From contig CANGJM010000004.1 in NCBI GenBank assembly GCA_947454525.1, positions 124,001 to 188,000 on the forward strand: a stretch of DNA of 64,000 nucleotides. The letters run 5' to 3'. This stretch comes from Flavobacteriales bacterium (GTDB lineage: Bacteria; Bacteroidota; Bacteroidia; Flavobacteriales_D; Crocinitomicaceae). A program made the translations under genes and the position numbers. Below are positions 34,601 through 42,900 of this stretch, one piece after another. Numbering within the stretch: the first letter of the stretch is position 1; the number at the start of each line of letters is the position of its first letter. The notes beneath the pieces were generated by a model that was given only the letters and a program-made list of their open reading frames with translations, did no database searches and was not told the origin of the DNA.

Positions 34601-36445
34601 GGTGGAGGTTCTTGGTCAAGTGCCAATGCGAACGTAGCAGTAGTAAATGCTTCTACGGGGGCTGTTTCAGGAAATGCGGCTGGTACAGCAAACATAACAT
34701 ACGCTTACACGAATGCAAACGGATGTTCAGCATCAGTGAGTGCGCCGGTGGTGATTCAAGCATTGCCAAGTGCGGCAACAACAGTAGCTGGTTCAACAGT
34801 ATTCTGTCAAGGTGGATCCGTAACGATTACAGCTCCAACAGCTGCGTCTTACATATGGTCTCCAGGTGGAGCAACAACACAGTCAATTTCTGCAACAGCA
34901 GGTGGAACGTATACGGTTCAAGTATCCAACGGAGCTTGTTCATCTACTTCTCCAGCAACTGTGGTGACTGTAAATGCATTGCCGACAGCGAGTATCTCAA
35001 GTTCAGCGACTGCAATTTGTCAAGGTGGATCAGTTACATTGACTGCAGCACCAGCAACAACCTATACTTGGACAAATGGTGCAACAACACAATCGATCAA
35101 CGTAACAACGGCAGGAAACTACGGTGTGACCGTTTCGAATGTGAATGGTTGTACAAGTACATCAGCGCCTACAGCAATCAGTGTAAGTGCAGTGCCAGCA
35201 TCGTTTATCTCTGCTGCAGGACCAACAACATTCTGTAATGGAAGTAGCGTTGTCTTAACAGCGAACGCAGGTTCATCTTACGTGTGGTCAACGGGAGCAA
35301 CAACGCAAAATATCACCGTGAATGCAAGTGGAAACTACTTCGTGACTATTTCGAACGCGGCTGGATGTTCAACAGTATCCAATGAGATTCAAGTGACTAC
35401 GCAGCAAACGTTTGGCGCAACTGCTACAGCGGTTGGACCAACAGCAGTATGTAACGGAGCATTTGTTACCTTGGTAGCATCTCCTGGAACATCTTACTTA
35501 TGGTCAAATGGTGCAACAACACAAGGTATCAATGCAGGAGTAAACGGAAACTACAACGTGACTGTAACGAATGCTTTAGGATGTACTTCAACGTCAACAA
35601 ACATTCCAGTAACGATCTTACCAGTTCCAACTGCGGGAATCACGACAAGTGGAGCGACAACGTTCTGTGAAGGTGGATCCGTTGTATTGACAGGAACAGG
35701 TGGTAACACATACATTTGGAACTCTAGCATCAATGGTTCAACAATCACAGCTACGCAAGCAGGAACGTACATCGTAACGGCTTACGCAGCGAATGGATGT
35801 TCAGATGCGGCTGAAGTGATTGTAAACGTGAACGAAGTTCCTTCTGGATCATTGATTCTGAATGGTAACAATGTTCTTTGTCCAGGTGAGTCCTTAGTGA
35901 TCTCTGCACAACCGAACAACACGTACACTTGGAGTAACAACGCGACTACACAGTCAATCACGGTAACGACTCCGGGAACGTATTCAGCGGTATTAACTGG
36001 ATTGAACGGATGTACATCGAATTCAGATGTAGTAACTGTAACAGCTGGAGCAGCGACGTCAAGTACAATTGATGCAACAGCGTTGAGCAGTTACACATTG
36101 AATGAAGTGGTTTACACGCAATCAGGAACGTACACACAAACCTTGACGAATGCGGCAGGATGTGACAGTACAATTACCTTGAACTTAACATTGACAGTTG
36201 GAATCGAAGAAGGAAACATCACAGATGTGACGTTGTACCCGAATCCAACAAGTGAGTCATTTACGATTAAAACTTCAGCGCCAGTTTACGGTACATTCAA
36301 CATCGTAGACGCACAAGGTAAGCTTGTGTTTGCAGGGGAGATGACAGGAACGGAAACGAATGTAAACATCGCTAGCGTTGCTAGAGGAATTTACTACTTA
36401 CGTATTCCAGAAGTGTCAGAACCACTACGCGTAGTGAAAAACTAA
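25604..36445 (+). CDS. Giant modular T9SS type A adhesin-like protein (3613 aa)
   Basis: The signal peptide (about 1-36, ends EVLAQ) is followed by two related Cys-rich repeats (CTNTSSYGSA..., about 37-260). Then come alternating Ig-like and GEVED domains (VWVDWNNDFDFVDAGETIF, about 358-497; VWFDWNNNYIYETTEYV, about 594-745) and an L-type-lectin-like domain (about 940-1190: DFQIDFDFVTISAG...DGFSYSYG). A nidogen-like segment (about 1540-1745: GFNFNFFGTTYNTLNVGTNG) and a CUB-like domain (about 1910-2020: SYDYLQIYNGVGTAG) follow. From about 2300 to 3480 there are 16 Ig-like modules of 65-75 aa with the pattern FCQGGSVxLTA...SYxWSNGATTQSI...GCSATS; three are BIG2-like. The tail (LYPNPTSESFTIKTS...LRVVKN) is a type A sorting domain. 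It is inferred to be a very long surface fibre with glycan- or protein-binding tip domains. Strong neighbour similarity points to tandem duplication. Confidence 0.9.
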   Translation: MKNLYIFSKSLGKLASFLVPVLFVIGMFGSTSEVLAQCTNTSSYGSAVAPTGTAVTTISTCSYQTEYSTITSVVAGNRYVVTNNAAAGAFITIRYATSGGTAVAAGFSPLQFTAPCAGTYYAHWNTNAACGTATGCTTTTISCVSCGATNGNQCTNTSSYGSATAPTTGSVNFSTCSYASEYSTLNSVVAGTVYRCSSSIATDFITIRSGSSAGPVVASGKGPLTWTSTVAGTYYCHWSASAACATASGCRTTSIAYVGVGPCSGCTGTPAPGNTLTSAAFCPSGSSVNLSLQNPTGTGAVYQWQSGPTSTGPWTNVGTNATTFAPIITGATWFRCVVSCGVNAGPSTPVQITLGPCVPVGSTVYYLTNTNSTGGISNIATTGASPGGYGDYYNTQTVSQYPGMSFVVNMNSIYSSDYFHVWVDWNNDFDFVDAGETIFISTGYQANASVTVPIGASQTPGNYRMRVANSYIGSVGSCGPATYGEYEDYKLTVLVPPPCSGMPNPGNTVANLNSAPIGTTIVLGLQNATIGTGVTYQWQTSSSSTGPWTNITGATSATYSFAFATPAWYQCIVTCSASGSTTANPIQITQSACIPTSTYGNSGAYYGVITNVSFGTMNHTSGALAAPWYASYPTTVATTSVVAGTTQNLSISSYYYDIVGVWFDWNNNYIYETTEYVAVNPLSNSAGVAWTGTASVLVPANASVGLVNMRVRTNYYGYALTSADPCTTTLYGETKDYKITIVAPPAAPPINATAFSSCAAGVTLTASVAAPANVSYYWQTSATGTSTANGVASYVVYGNGTYYLRAVNTLYNVWGLASSITITSFPTVTPPTAIIVSTPSCPSANLTMGAAPSGINYYWQGTNSAGFSTTNNATAAYNTSTTGTYYVRAKDASGCWSDNTSSLVTIYTSPNATANFVAPITCGTNGQIVFNVQGSGTVFLSDFGTNTLPTGTISAGNDFNPSVNGRMQLTSPVGSKNGGVVIPNNTGIASNDFQIDFDFVTISAGVAAADGFSYSYGPDVVALPDATAVQTALGAAPATGVSTLCPENGSGTGLKLAFDAYSNTGGCPVANGTTASGPNTSVGNSPGVYLMYNSTSLHQGSSCPGVLYYSNNTAWAASGLAGTVTSTHVTIKINATGQVSMWQNGVQVVNNVALGAGYLAADKSTWKHAFTARTGGLYEGHYIDNLDIHYNLYEYSIDNGATWTMQNPIPVPIGMYQTKVRYAGVTNGCETSATIGLASNGAVNIGSALINGSATANICSGTNFTVMAAGLPNAGGGFQYQWQASTNNGATWSNVGTLMIAYIDLTTSATQNTQYRLQVICPTVTTYTSVATVTIFQTPAFTLSASNNGIWCDNFTGAQTITASNAGITYAWSPATSLSAATGQTVTSTTPAGTQSTYTVIGTNVAGCALTQTISVGLPYINVTSNVSNFCGSGGSAVLTATTNAGANASFTWSNLSPTTATMTPNGATANVSITATSNFQVSIASYNGNAGCASVGNFSLGVYPLPSATVTTSASGVCPGTSAVINSGLSSGNFSAICTPYVNYPAPSNATYLANTGLAQVALASGSLDDGGWSGIPLGFNFNFFGTTYNTLNVGTNGVLQFGAYNATALGDFTIGALPNTVDPLGAIYICANDLVEYNANNYVRYWTDGFAPNRRFIIEYYASQFGNAANKVRAKAILYETIGVVDVQGIEIMSTNSKSIGVNNATGTVGAAAPNCPSNTPNYWSAQTATIPAASPQAWRFTPPANYTTVWTATAGGTPIVVASGTNIFSLNVAPTVTTNYSISYTNQTTGCSNAPGSAQVTMAVLGVVAPSGVNALTSSALVCPGDPFTLSNNYTGIVDGLTYQWQSAPAASGPWTNITGATAATSVQNMTATTYYRCNIQSCGGTAVATAAVLVSLNTNCIAVPAAGNNSITTCNGVIFDNGGLTGPYAASSNGYTVIYPSTPGYMVQIQGTQYSEASYDYLQIYNGVGTAGTQLYNFSGTSSAVGPITSTTGPLTVNFYADAIIQYDGFALTSTCIPPTPTVTSNIASASVCIGSPITLTAAIAVPGTVYWFAGGCATTGQVGTGLSLTVSPSTTTTYYARLFDGTVWSTCSSYTVTVNTYPVINAGPDVNICNGATTQLSGSVTNATAPGTFTQTYSGSGYDNSNFSIGGLTSGAPAGATITSITYTATIGTFCTSWYNYNYYVNGTLVTAGCDGTFTYTGLNGQPANGQLLQIFSQDNDAFADFVTMGLTVTVNYAVAASTTVWTPAIGLSATNILNPVANPTTTTNYNMAVTSAQGCTSNDQVLVTVQQLPVVTIANQTVSTFCNGGSVVLAPTPTAQSYAWTQGTTPVGTGSTYTATTSGTYSLVVTNYYPTTALTCSSLPSNAITVTVNPNPNTTITPSGSTSICQGASVSLAAGATNSTPVTYLWSNGATTSSIVATASGSSTVAITNNFGCTTTSAPTTVTVLPLPVATITAGGSTTFCAGGSVALNASTGASYLWSPGGATTQALSATTSGNYSVTVTSANGCSATSTPIAVNVLTAPANAPIAGPASLCVGNAVALTNPVSNGVWSSSNTSVLNVNASTGAGVGNGIGTATVTYTTTGANGCTSAQTATVNVTGSPVASISTTGATAICQGGTVTLTANPASSYLWNNNATTQSITVSNGGAYSVVISNGPGCSSAASAPTTVTVNALPVAAISANGSTVFCQGGSVNLTATGGSTYVWSNNTTGATLSANTAGNYFVTVTNANGCTAISNTIAVAVNALPTATITANGPTAFCQGGNVVLTAGGNGAIVWTNNQNTPAITVAASGNYAYTITDANGCSATSTPTTVAVSALPVVPSITGANNVCSGASTLFANTMTGGTWSSSNGSIASVDALGSVTGSGVGSATISYQVTQNGCSATSTKVINVQAAPVASISALSSTSFCVGANVTLVSSPGVSYVWSNGASTQNVTLNTAGPITVQVTGTNGCSATSAPQTITVNALPILDPIAGASVVCVGSTGTLTNTTGGGSWSSANANVAVVNASTGAVSGNAAGTANITYAYTNANGCSASVSAPVVIQALPSAATTVAGSTVFCQGGSVTITAPTAASYIWSPGGATTQSISATAGGTYTVQVSNGACSSTSPATVVTVNALPTASISSSATAICQGGSVTLTAAPATTYTWTNGATTQSINVTTAGNYGVTVSNVNGCTSTSAPTAISVSAVPASFISAAGPTTFCNGSSVVLTANAGSSYVWSTGATTQNITVNASGNYFVTISNAAGCSTVSNEIQVTTQQTFGATATAVGPTAVCNGAFVTLVASPGTSYLWSNGATTQGINAGVNGNYNVTVTNALGCTSTSTNIPVTILPVPTAGITTSGATTFCEGGSVVLTGTGGNTYIWNSSINGSTITATQAGTYIVTAYAANGCSDAAEVIVNVNEVPSGSLILNGNNVLCPGESLVISAQPNNTYTWSNNATTQSITVTTPGTYSAVLTGLNGCTSNSDVVTVTAGAATSSTIDATALSSYTLNEVVYTQSGTYTQTLTNAAGCDSTITLNLTLTVGIEEGNITDVTLYPNPTSESFTIKTSAPVYGTFNIVDAQGKLVFAGEMTGTETNVNIASVARGIYYLRIPEVSEPLRVVKN
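32497..36050 (+). repeat. Array of 16 Ig-like coding modules (about 200-230 bp each) in giant gene 1
   Basis: Modules begin at a Pro-Val/Thr pair and carry a Cys in the first strand (TTFCQGG) and a Cys near the end (NGCSAT), probably disulphide-bonded. At DNA level they share phrases such as TTCTGTCAAGGTGGA, giving recombination-prone direct repeats. Confidence 0.85.
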
Positions 36446-36462
36446 AATCGTTTAAACCTTTT

Positions 36463-36499
36463 AAACCCCGACATTCATCAGAATCGTCGGGGTTTTTTT
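36463..36499 (+). terminator. Terminator of giant gene 1
   Basis: AAACCCCGAC...GTCGGGGTTT hairpin followed by T residues, 18 nt after the stop codon. Confidence 0.88.
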
Positions 36500-36506
36500 A
36501 TGCTCA

Positions 36507-36715
36507 AAATTCCGCTCTCCGCTCTGTTTCCCGCTCTCGCTTTCACACTCGCTCTGCTTCTCGCTCTCGCTCTGCTTCTCGCTCTCGCTCTGTTTCCCGC
36601 TCTCCGCTCTGTCCGCCGCGGCGGACCCGCTCTCCGCTCTGCTTCTCGCTCTCGCTCTGTTTCCCGCTCTCCGCTCTGTTTCCCGCTCTCGCTCTGCTTC
36701 TCGCTCTCGCTCTGA
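36507..36715. repeat. Hexamer-based G-C-T low-complexity tract with central palindrome
   Basis: The tract is built from GCTCTC, GCTCTG, CTTCTC and TTTCCC blocks, arranged mostly as an 18-mer CTTCTCGCTCTCGCTCTG and a 19-mer TTTCCCGCTCTCCGCTCTG. It is strongly purine-poor on this strand and G+C-rich against an A+T-rich background. Near its middle is a perfect palindrome TCCGCCGCGGCGGA (36612-36625). The whole 465-nt gap 36446-36910 contains a terminator, this tract, and about 190 nt with a weak promoter. ORFs called across the tract (36461-36772 minus, 36500-36715 plus) look like translation of simple repeats and I do not treat them as genes. Confidence 0.9.
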
Positions 36716-36910
36716 TAACCAGGTGCTTGGCACTAGTTCACTAATCCCCAATACTCGATAAACCCCCAACAATAATCATCGGATTAATCTAAATATTCGA
36801 TGAAAACCCCTTCTTGTTTCTTTTCAACAAGCAAATGTTCATTGGTCTTGATTTTGAGTATTTTAATTTCTAAATTGGGGCTACCAAAACTGTATTTTAG
36901 ACCCGAGACT

Positions 36911-39900
36911 ATGAATATTACTACTATTCTCCGCTCAGCGCAAGCTGTAATCAATTCACGTACGATTTCCACTACATCTGTATCCAACGCAGTTCCATCT
37001 AAGAAGTCAAGCATGACCTCGTTTATGCTGGCGCTTAGCTTGCTTTTTTCTTTGTTGAGTGTTGAGAGCTGGGGGCAGACGGTTGTTAGTTATACAACTC
37101 CGGGTAGTTATTCCTGGGTTTGTCCTACAGGGGTTACATCTGTAACTGTTCAATGTTGGGGTGCAGGTGGGTCAGGAGGTATTTCGGGATTTACTAAGGC
37201 CGGAGGAGCTGGAGGTGGAGGAGGTGCATTTGCTTCATCTGTGATAAATGTTACTCCGGGTAATTCGTATTCAATTGTTGTGGGTGCAGGTGGGATTTCA
37301 CCAACATCCACTGCAACAACTGGAAATACAGGTGGACAATCATACTTTAATACACCTTTAACTGTAATGGCTATTGGAGGAAGTGGCGGAGGATATTACA
37401 TTTCATCTACTAGTCCTGGAATTGGAGGAAATGGTGGGGCTTTTAATTCTTGCGTGGGAACAATTCGTTGGAGTGGAGGTAATGGTGGTAATTCTTCCTC
37501 AACTACCGGTAATTCTGCTACTTCCGGTGGAGGTGGCTCAAGTGCAGGTACTGGTGCAATTGGAAATAATGCAAATTTATTCACTGGAGGTGCAGCTCCA
37601 TCAGGTGGCGTTGCTGGAGTAAATGGATATAGTTCAGGAGCTGCCGGAGGTGCAGTAGGTACAAACGGAAATCCTGGTGGGGGTGGGGGATCCGGTTCTC
37701 GAAATAGTGGTACTGCAGGATTGATTGCAGGAAATGGCGGTGGAGGAAAAATTATTTTAACATTTACAGAGCCACCTTGTTCTGGAACTCCCAATCCTGG
37801 AAACACAGTATCTTCGGTTTATGCTGTTGTGTCTGGTGGTACTGTTAATTTATCCCTCCAAAATGCTACTAGTGGAACAGGAATAACATATCAGTGGCAA
37901 TCATCTACCACTTCTTCTACTGCGGGTTTTTCAAATATTAACGGTGCTACGAATAGTACTTATGTAACATCTTTGTCCGTTTCAACATGGTTTCGTTGCG
38001 TAGTTTACTGTTCCGTTAGCTCCGGGATTTCTAATGCTGTTCAAGTTTTAGTTCAGCCATATTGCGCACCAACAGGTACTGCATCTTATTACATTAATAA
38101 TTTTTCAACTACATCCGGATTAACAAACATAAACAATTCAACATTGTCTAATGGAGGTTATGGTAATTTTACTTCTCTCAATGTTTCCAATATTGCCGGT
38201 AGTTCAACAGGATTTTCAATTAGTCATTCGGCAACTTCAGGCGGAGCGGGAGTTGGTATATGGGTCGATTGGAATAATGATTTTGATTTTGCTGATGCAA
38301 ATGAACAAATAGCGCTGACTACAGCATATAATTATAGTCCTTTTACTGGTTCTATTATTGTTCCTGCCTCTACTCTTGCGGGAAATTACAGACTGAGGAT
38401 TGTAATTGATTATAATTCGACGTCTCCAATAAATTGTCCTGTTGGTATCAGTGGGGAAACAGAAGATTATATTTTTCAGGTAGTGGAATGTACATCACCT
38501 TCAACTCAAACCTCTGCTTTAACTGCGGGAACACCAGGTGTAACTTCCGCCAATATAAATTGGACAAATGGAAATGGTGCTGGAAGGGTCGTGTATATCA
38601 ATTCTACGAATTCGTTTACGAATCCAAATATCGGATCAAATCCTACAGTTTCCACAGCCTGGTCTAATACAGGTCAACAGTGTATTTATAATGGCACAGG
38701 TACTGGCCCAGTCACGGTTACTGGTTTATCTGCTTCTTCAACCTATTATCTCAGGGCATTTGAATATTGTGCTCCGGATCGCAATTATCAAACAGCCACA
38801 GCAACGGGGAATTCAAATTCATTTACTACATCGGCTCCAAGTCCAACCATAACGGTCATTGGTGCCCCAACTTTTTCTAACCAATGTGTGAATACCACAA
38901 GTAATCAAAGTTCTTTTACAGTTAGTGGGGTTTACTTAACGAATAACGTAACTATTGGTGCAGTAACAGGATACACTTATTCTACAAATCCAGCTGGCCC
39001 ATATACTAATTCTCTAACTTTTTCTCCGACAACTGGAACCTTAGCATCGACAATTGTATATGTGCGATTTACACCTACATCTGCAACTACCTTTAATGGG
39101 CCAATTGTGGTTTCTAGTACAGGTGCGACTACGCAGAATGTGGTTGTTTCGGCTGCAGGTGTTAATGCAAGTATTTCAAGTCAGCCTTCCTCTGCGGCAG
39201 AAACATATTGCAATGGAACTTCAGCAACGGCGTTAAGTGTAACAGTTCCGTCTGCAGGAGGAAGTAGTTATTCCTACCAATGGTATTCAAATGCTGCCAA
39301 TTCAAACTCAGGTGGTACGTTAATTACTAATGCAACATCAGCTTCCTATACACCACCTACGACCTCAAATGGTACAACTTATTACTATTGTGTGGTTTCA
39401 GGCTGTGGAACGAGTACGTCTACGTCAACGGTTTCTGGAGCGATTAATGTGGTGAGTTGTTCAAGTACGAACATTCCAGCTACAGGTTCAACAAATGTAG
39501 TATGCGGAACGAACACATACATTTATGACAGTGGTGGACCATCAGGTGATTATGCTACAAATAGTAATGGATTTATTGTCCTTAATAATTCTGGAAATGG
39601 AATAATTACAATTAGCGGTAGTTACTCTGCAGTTGAATCATGTTGTGATGATATAAATATTTATTCTGGTTCGGGAACAACAGGAACTCTCCTATATAAC
39701 TATTTTGGTTCTGGAAATATTACTACCTACTCGAGTACACCAGGTGAAACAATCACTATCCAAATTGTTTCAGATGGATCTGTACAGGGTGCTGGCTTGA
39801 GTTTGCTTGCAACTTATTCAGGTTTCCCCACCATTAATAATGTTTCCCCAACGAATATTTGTGGAGGTGGAACCTTAACTATTAATGGATCCAATTTCTC

Positions 39901-42900
39901 AAATATTACTGGGGTTACCATTAACAACACGGCAGTTGCTTCATATGTTGTAAATAGTCCTACGTCAATTACGGCGGTATTAACATCGAATCAAGTTGGT
40001 GGTGTTGTTGCAGTCAATTCCTCATTTTGTTCAGGAATAAGTACGACAGGTAGTTCGGTAACAATTTTACCCTCGCCAACGCTAACTTCTTCCGGAAGTG
40101 TTGCCCCAGTTTGTACATCCACCTCAGGGCAAATTACTACCTTATCATATACAGCCACCTCGAATAGTCCAATCAGTTATCAATTGGATTGGAATGCTGC
40201 TGCCAATGCAGCTGGATTAATTGACGGTACACTCACGCCATTTAGTTTCGTGGTTACGGGAGGAACAATTAATATCCCTGTTGCGGCTAACGTGGTTCCT
40301 GGGGTGTATTCAGGAACTCTCAATTATTCTAATTCAAATGGATGTTCTGGAACACAGGTTGTGAGTTTAACAATTACTCCAATTCCAACCTTGGCAAGTG
40401 TGTCTCAACAGTCTAGTTTATGTTACACACAAAATGTCAATACAAATGCAAGCATTCAATTGTCTGGATTATTACTTAACACTGCTCAGACTGCTACGTA
40501 TAATATTAATGGAGGTACTTCACAAACAATCGCATTTACTTCTTCCGCTTCTGGAACTGCAACATTGTCTGTGCCAGTTGTTTTGGCTAATAACGGTCAA
40601 ACACTTTCAATTACCAGCATCAACTGTGCGAATTTTACAACAAATAATAGTTGTGTCCTCTCCATTATTCAAGCACCAACGGCACCATCCGTTTTACCAT
40701 TAACACAAACAGTAAATGTTGGAGCCTCAGCAACTTTCACAGGAACGCGCAGTGCTTCAGCAAATACAATGACTTGGTGGACTGCTGCTTCTGGAGGAAC
40801 GGAAATTGATCCAGATGGGCCGGCGCTTTCTGTTGATTCTGTTTTCAATTCTTATGATGCGGTTGTTTTACCTTCTACGTCAATTGACTTTTGTACACCT
40901 GGTTTGATTAATGCTTCCACAACAACTTATAAGTACTACGTTCAACAGTATGATGGAACTTGTCCAAGTGCAAGGACCATGGTTCAAGTATTTACTAATC
41001 CGTTGGTTTCAAGTAGTAGTTCTAATAATTTGATTTGTCAGACGGGAGCATCTGTAACATTAACAGCAAATATAACGCAAGCCGTTGGTAGCCAAATTCA
41101 ATGGCAATTTGCCACCAATGCAAGCGGAACGGCCAACCCACCAGTGAACAATAATTTGTTACCCGGAGATTTTACCAATTTAAGTCCAAACGGAAATAGC
41201 ACTATAATTTCTGTTAGTCCATCTGTTAGTACAACGTATCAATTAAATACTGCTTCTCCATTTATGCCTTTTGGTTGTAATGTTACAACATTCAATAATA
41301 CAATCGTAAGTCCTATAAGTACGCAACAAAATGTATTGGTTTATCCATCTTTAGATTTTACACCGGTTGCAAATCCTTCTTCGATTTGTGTAGGCGGAAC
41401 ATCTACACTAATTCCGAATACACCGAATGGTAATTTTACTGCTTCGTGTATTTTACCAATAACCAGTTTAAGTTCGCCACCTACAGGTGTAACTCCTTGG
41501 GTTTTATCATCAAATGGAAGTTTAGCAACTTCACAAACATCTACTCCAAATGCTCTCCAAACAGGAGTTTTGGGCACAAATGCGGCCTTGGATGATGGAT
41601 ATTGGAGTAATATCCCAATTGGATTCACTTATAACTTTTTTGGTGAAAATGCAACAACGGTTCATATTGGTTCTAATGGAACAGTAGTTGTTGGAGTATT
41701 AAATGCGGTTGGCTCCTCACTTTATAATTTCACCGGAGGTTTCCCAAATACGGCAAACCCTGCAAGTACGATTGCTGTTTGTGCAAGAGATTTGTATTTA
41801 TCTTCTGGTTCCATTAAGTATTGGACCGAAGGGATTGCACCTACCCGTCGATTTATAGTTCAATATGACAATGTAGCCACTTACTGTTTTGGATGTTCAG
41901 GTGGTACGCAAAGTGCAGAATTAACATTGTATGAAACTTCAGGAGTAATTGAAATACGCTTATTGCAAGCTACGAATGGCTCATCTTCAGGTAGTGCCAC
42001 TTTAAAATACATTGGTCTTCAGGATCCAACTAAAACAATTGGGGCTACAGCTCCAAATTGCAGTGTTCCAAATCAATCAAATTATTGGAATGGTATTAGT
42101 GATGAGATCTCTTCATCATTAGCTTGGAGATTTAGTCCTCCATCCAATTATAGTATTGATTGGTATCAAGGATCAGGTTCAAATTTATCTGCACTAGTAT
42201 CTATTCCTTATCTTGCTGCAAATTCCACCAGTAGTTATTTTTACTCGACCTTACCTTCTCAATCGACCAATTCAGGTCAAATTACTTATTCTGTTTCGGC
42301 AACAAACACTATTACTGGATGTCCGGCAACTAAATCGGTATACGTGAATGTAAACAGTATAACAAATCCTCCTCAAGGAATCAATTCTTCCCAATGTGGA
42401 CCAGGAATTCCGACATTAGTTTTAAATACTGGAAATAACTCATCAAATTCCGTTTATTCTTGGTACGCAGCAAACCCATCATTAAATTCGAGCTTATCAA
42501 CTTATTATTCGAATAACTTCTCTAATAATATTGGGGTGAGTCCTTCTCCGGTTGGAGTATTAAGTGGTAATGCCTCACTTCAAGGGGGGGGCTTTATTCG
42601 ATTAACATCAAACAACCCGGATCTTTTAGGAGGTTTTACTATTCCAGCTAGTGGGGTAAACTCGAGTATTTATCAAATGATGTTTGATATACAGACCCCT
42701 CAAACAAGTGGTGCGGATGGTATTTCATATAGTTTTGCTAATGATGCTGATGCTAGCGCAACGGTTCCTTCAGCGGAGAATGGCACTGGAACAAAGTTGG
42801 TTGTCTCATTTGATGAATATGGATCTGGAAATGGCGGGTCAGGAATACGTTTAGTTTATGGCGGTGCAGCGGATAACCTACCCCAAGCATCGGGAGGAGT

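Noticed and set aside
34270-35238. 322-aa plus-strand ORF within giant gene 1
   Set aside because: Out-of-frame reading of the repeat modules; Ser/Cys/Asn-rich without domain features.
36430-36445. CACTACGCGTAGTG palindrome at the end of giant gene 1
   Set aside because: It falls in the conserved codons for EPLRVVKN, and the paralog has only an imperfect version, so I see no independent function.
36461-36772. Minus-strand ORF with SEREREAERERETERR repeats, and the plus-strand ORF 36500-36715
   Set aside because: Both are translations of the hexamer low-complexity tract; no start context or coding features, and the region overlaps a terminator.
36800-36910. N-terminal extension of giant gene 2 (MKTPSCFFSTSKCSLVL...)
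   Set aside because: A -7-like box lies inside this stretch and a signal-like region follows ATG 36911; the extension adds a second hydrophobic segment that is unusual for a T9SS cargo. Not excluded, only less likely.
37396-37806. Minus-strand Pro-rich ORF (136 aa)
   Set aside because: Shadow of the Gly-rich domain in giant gene 2.
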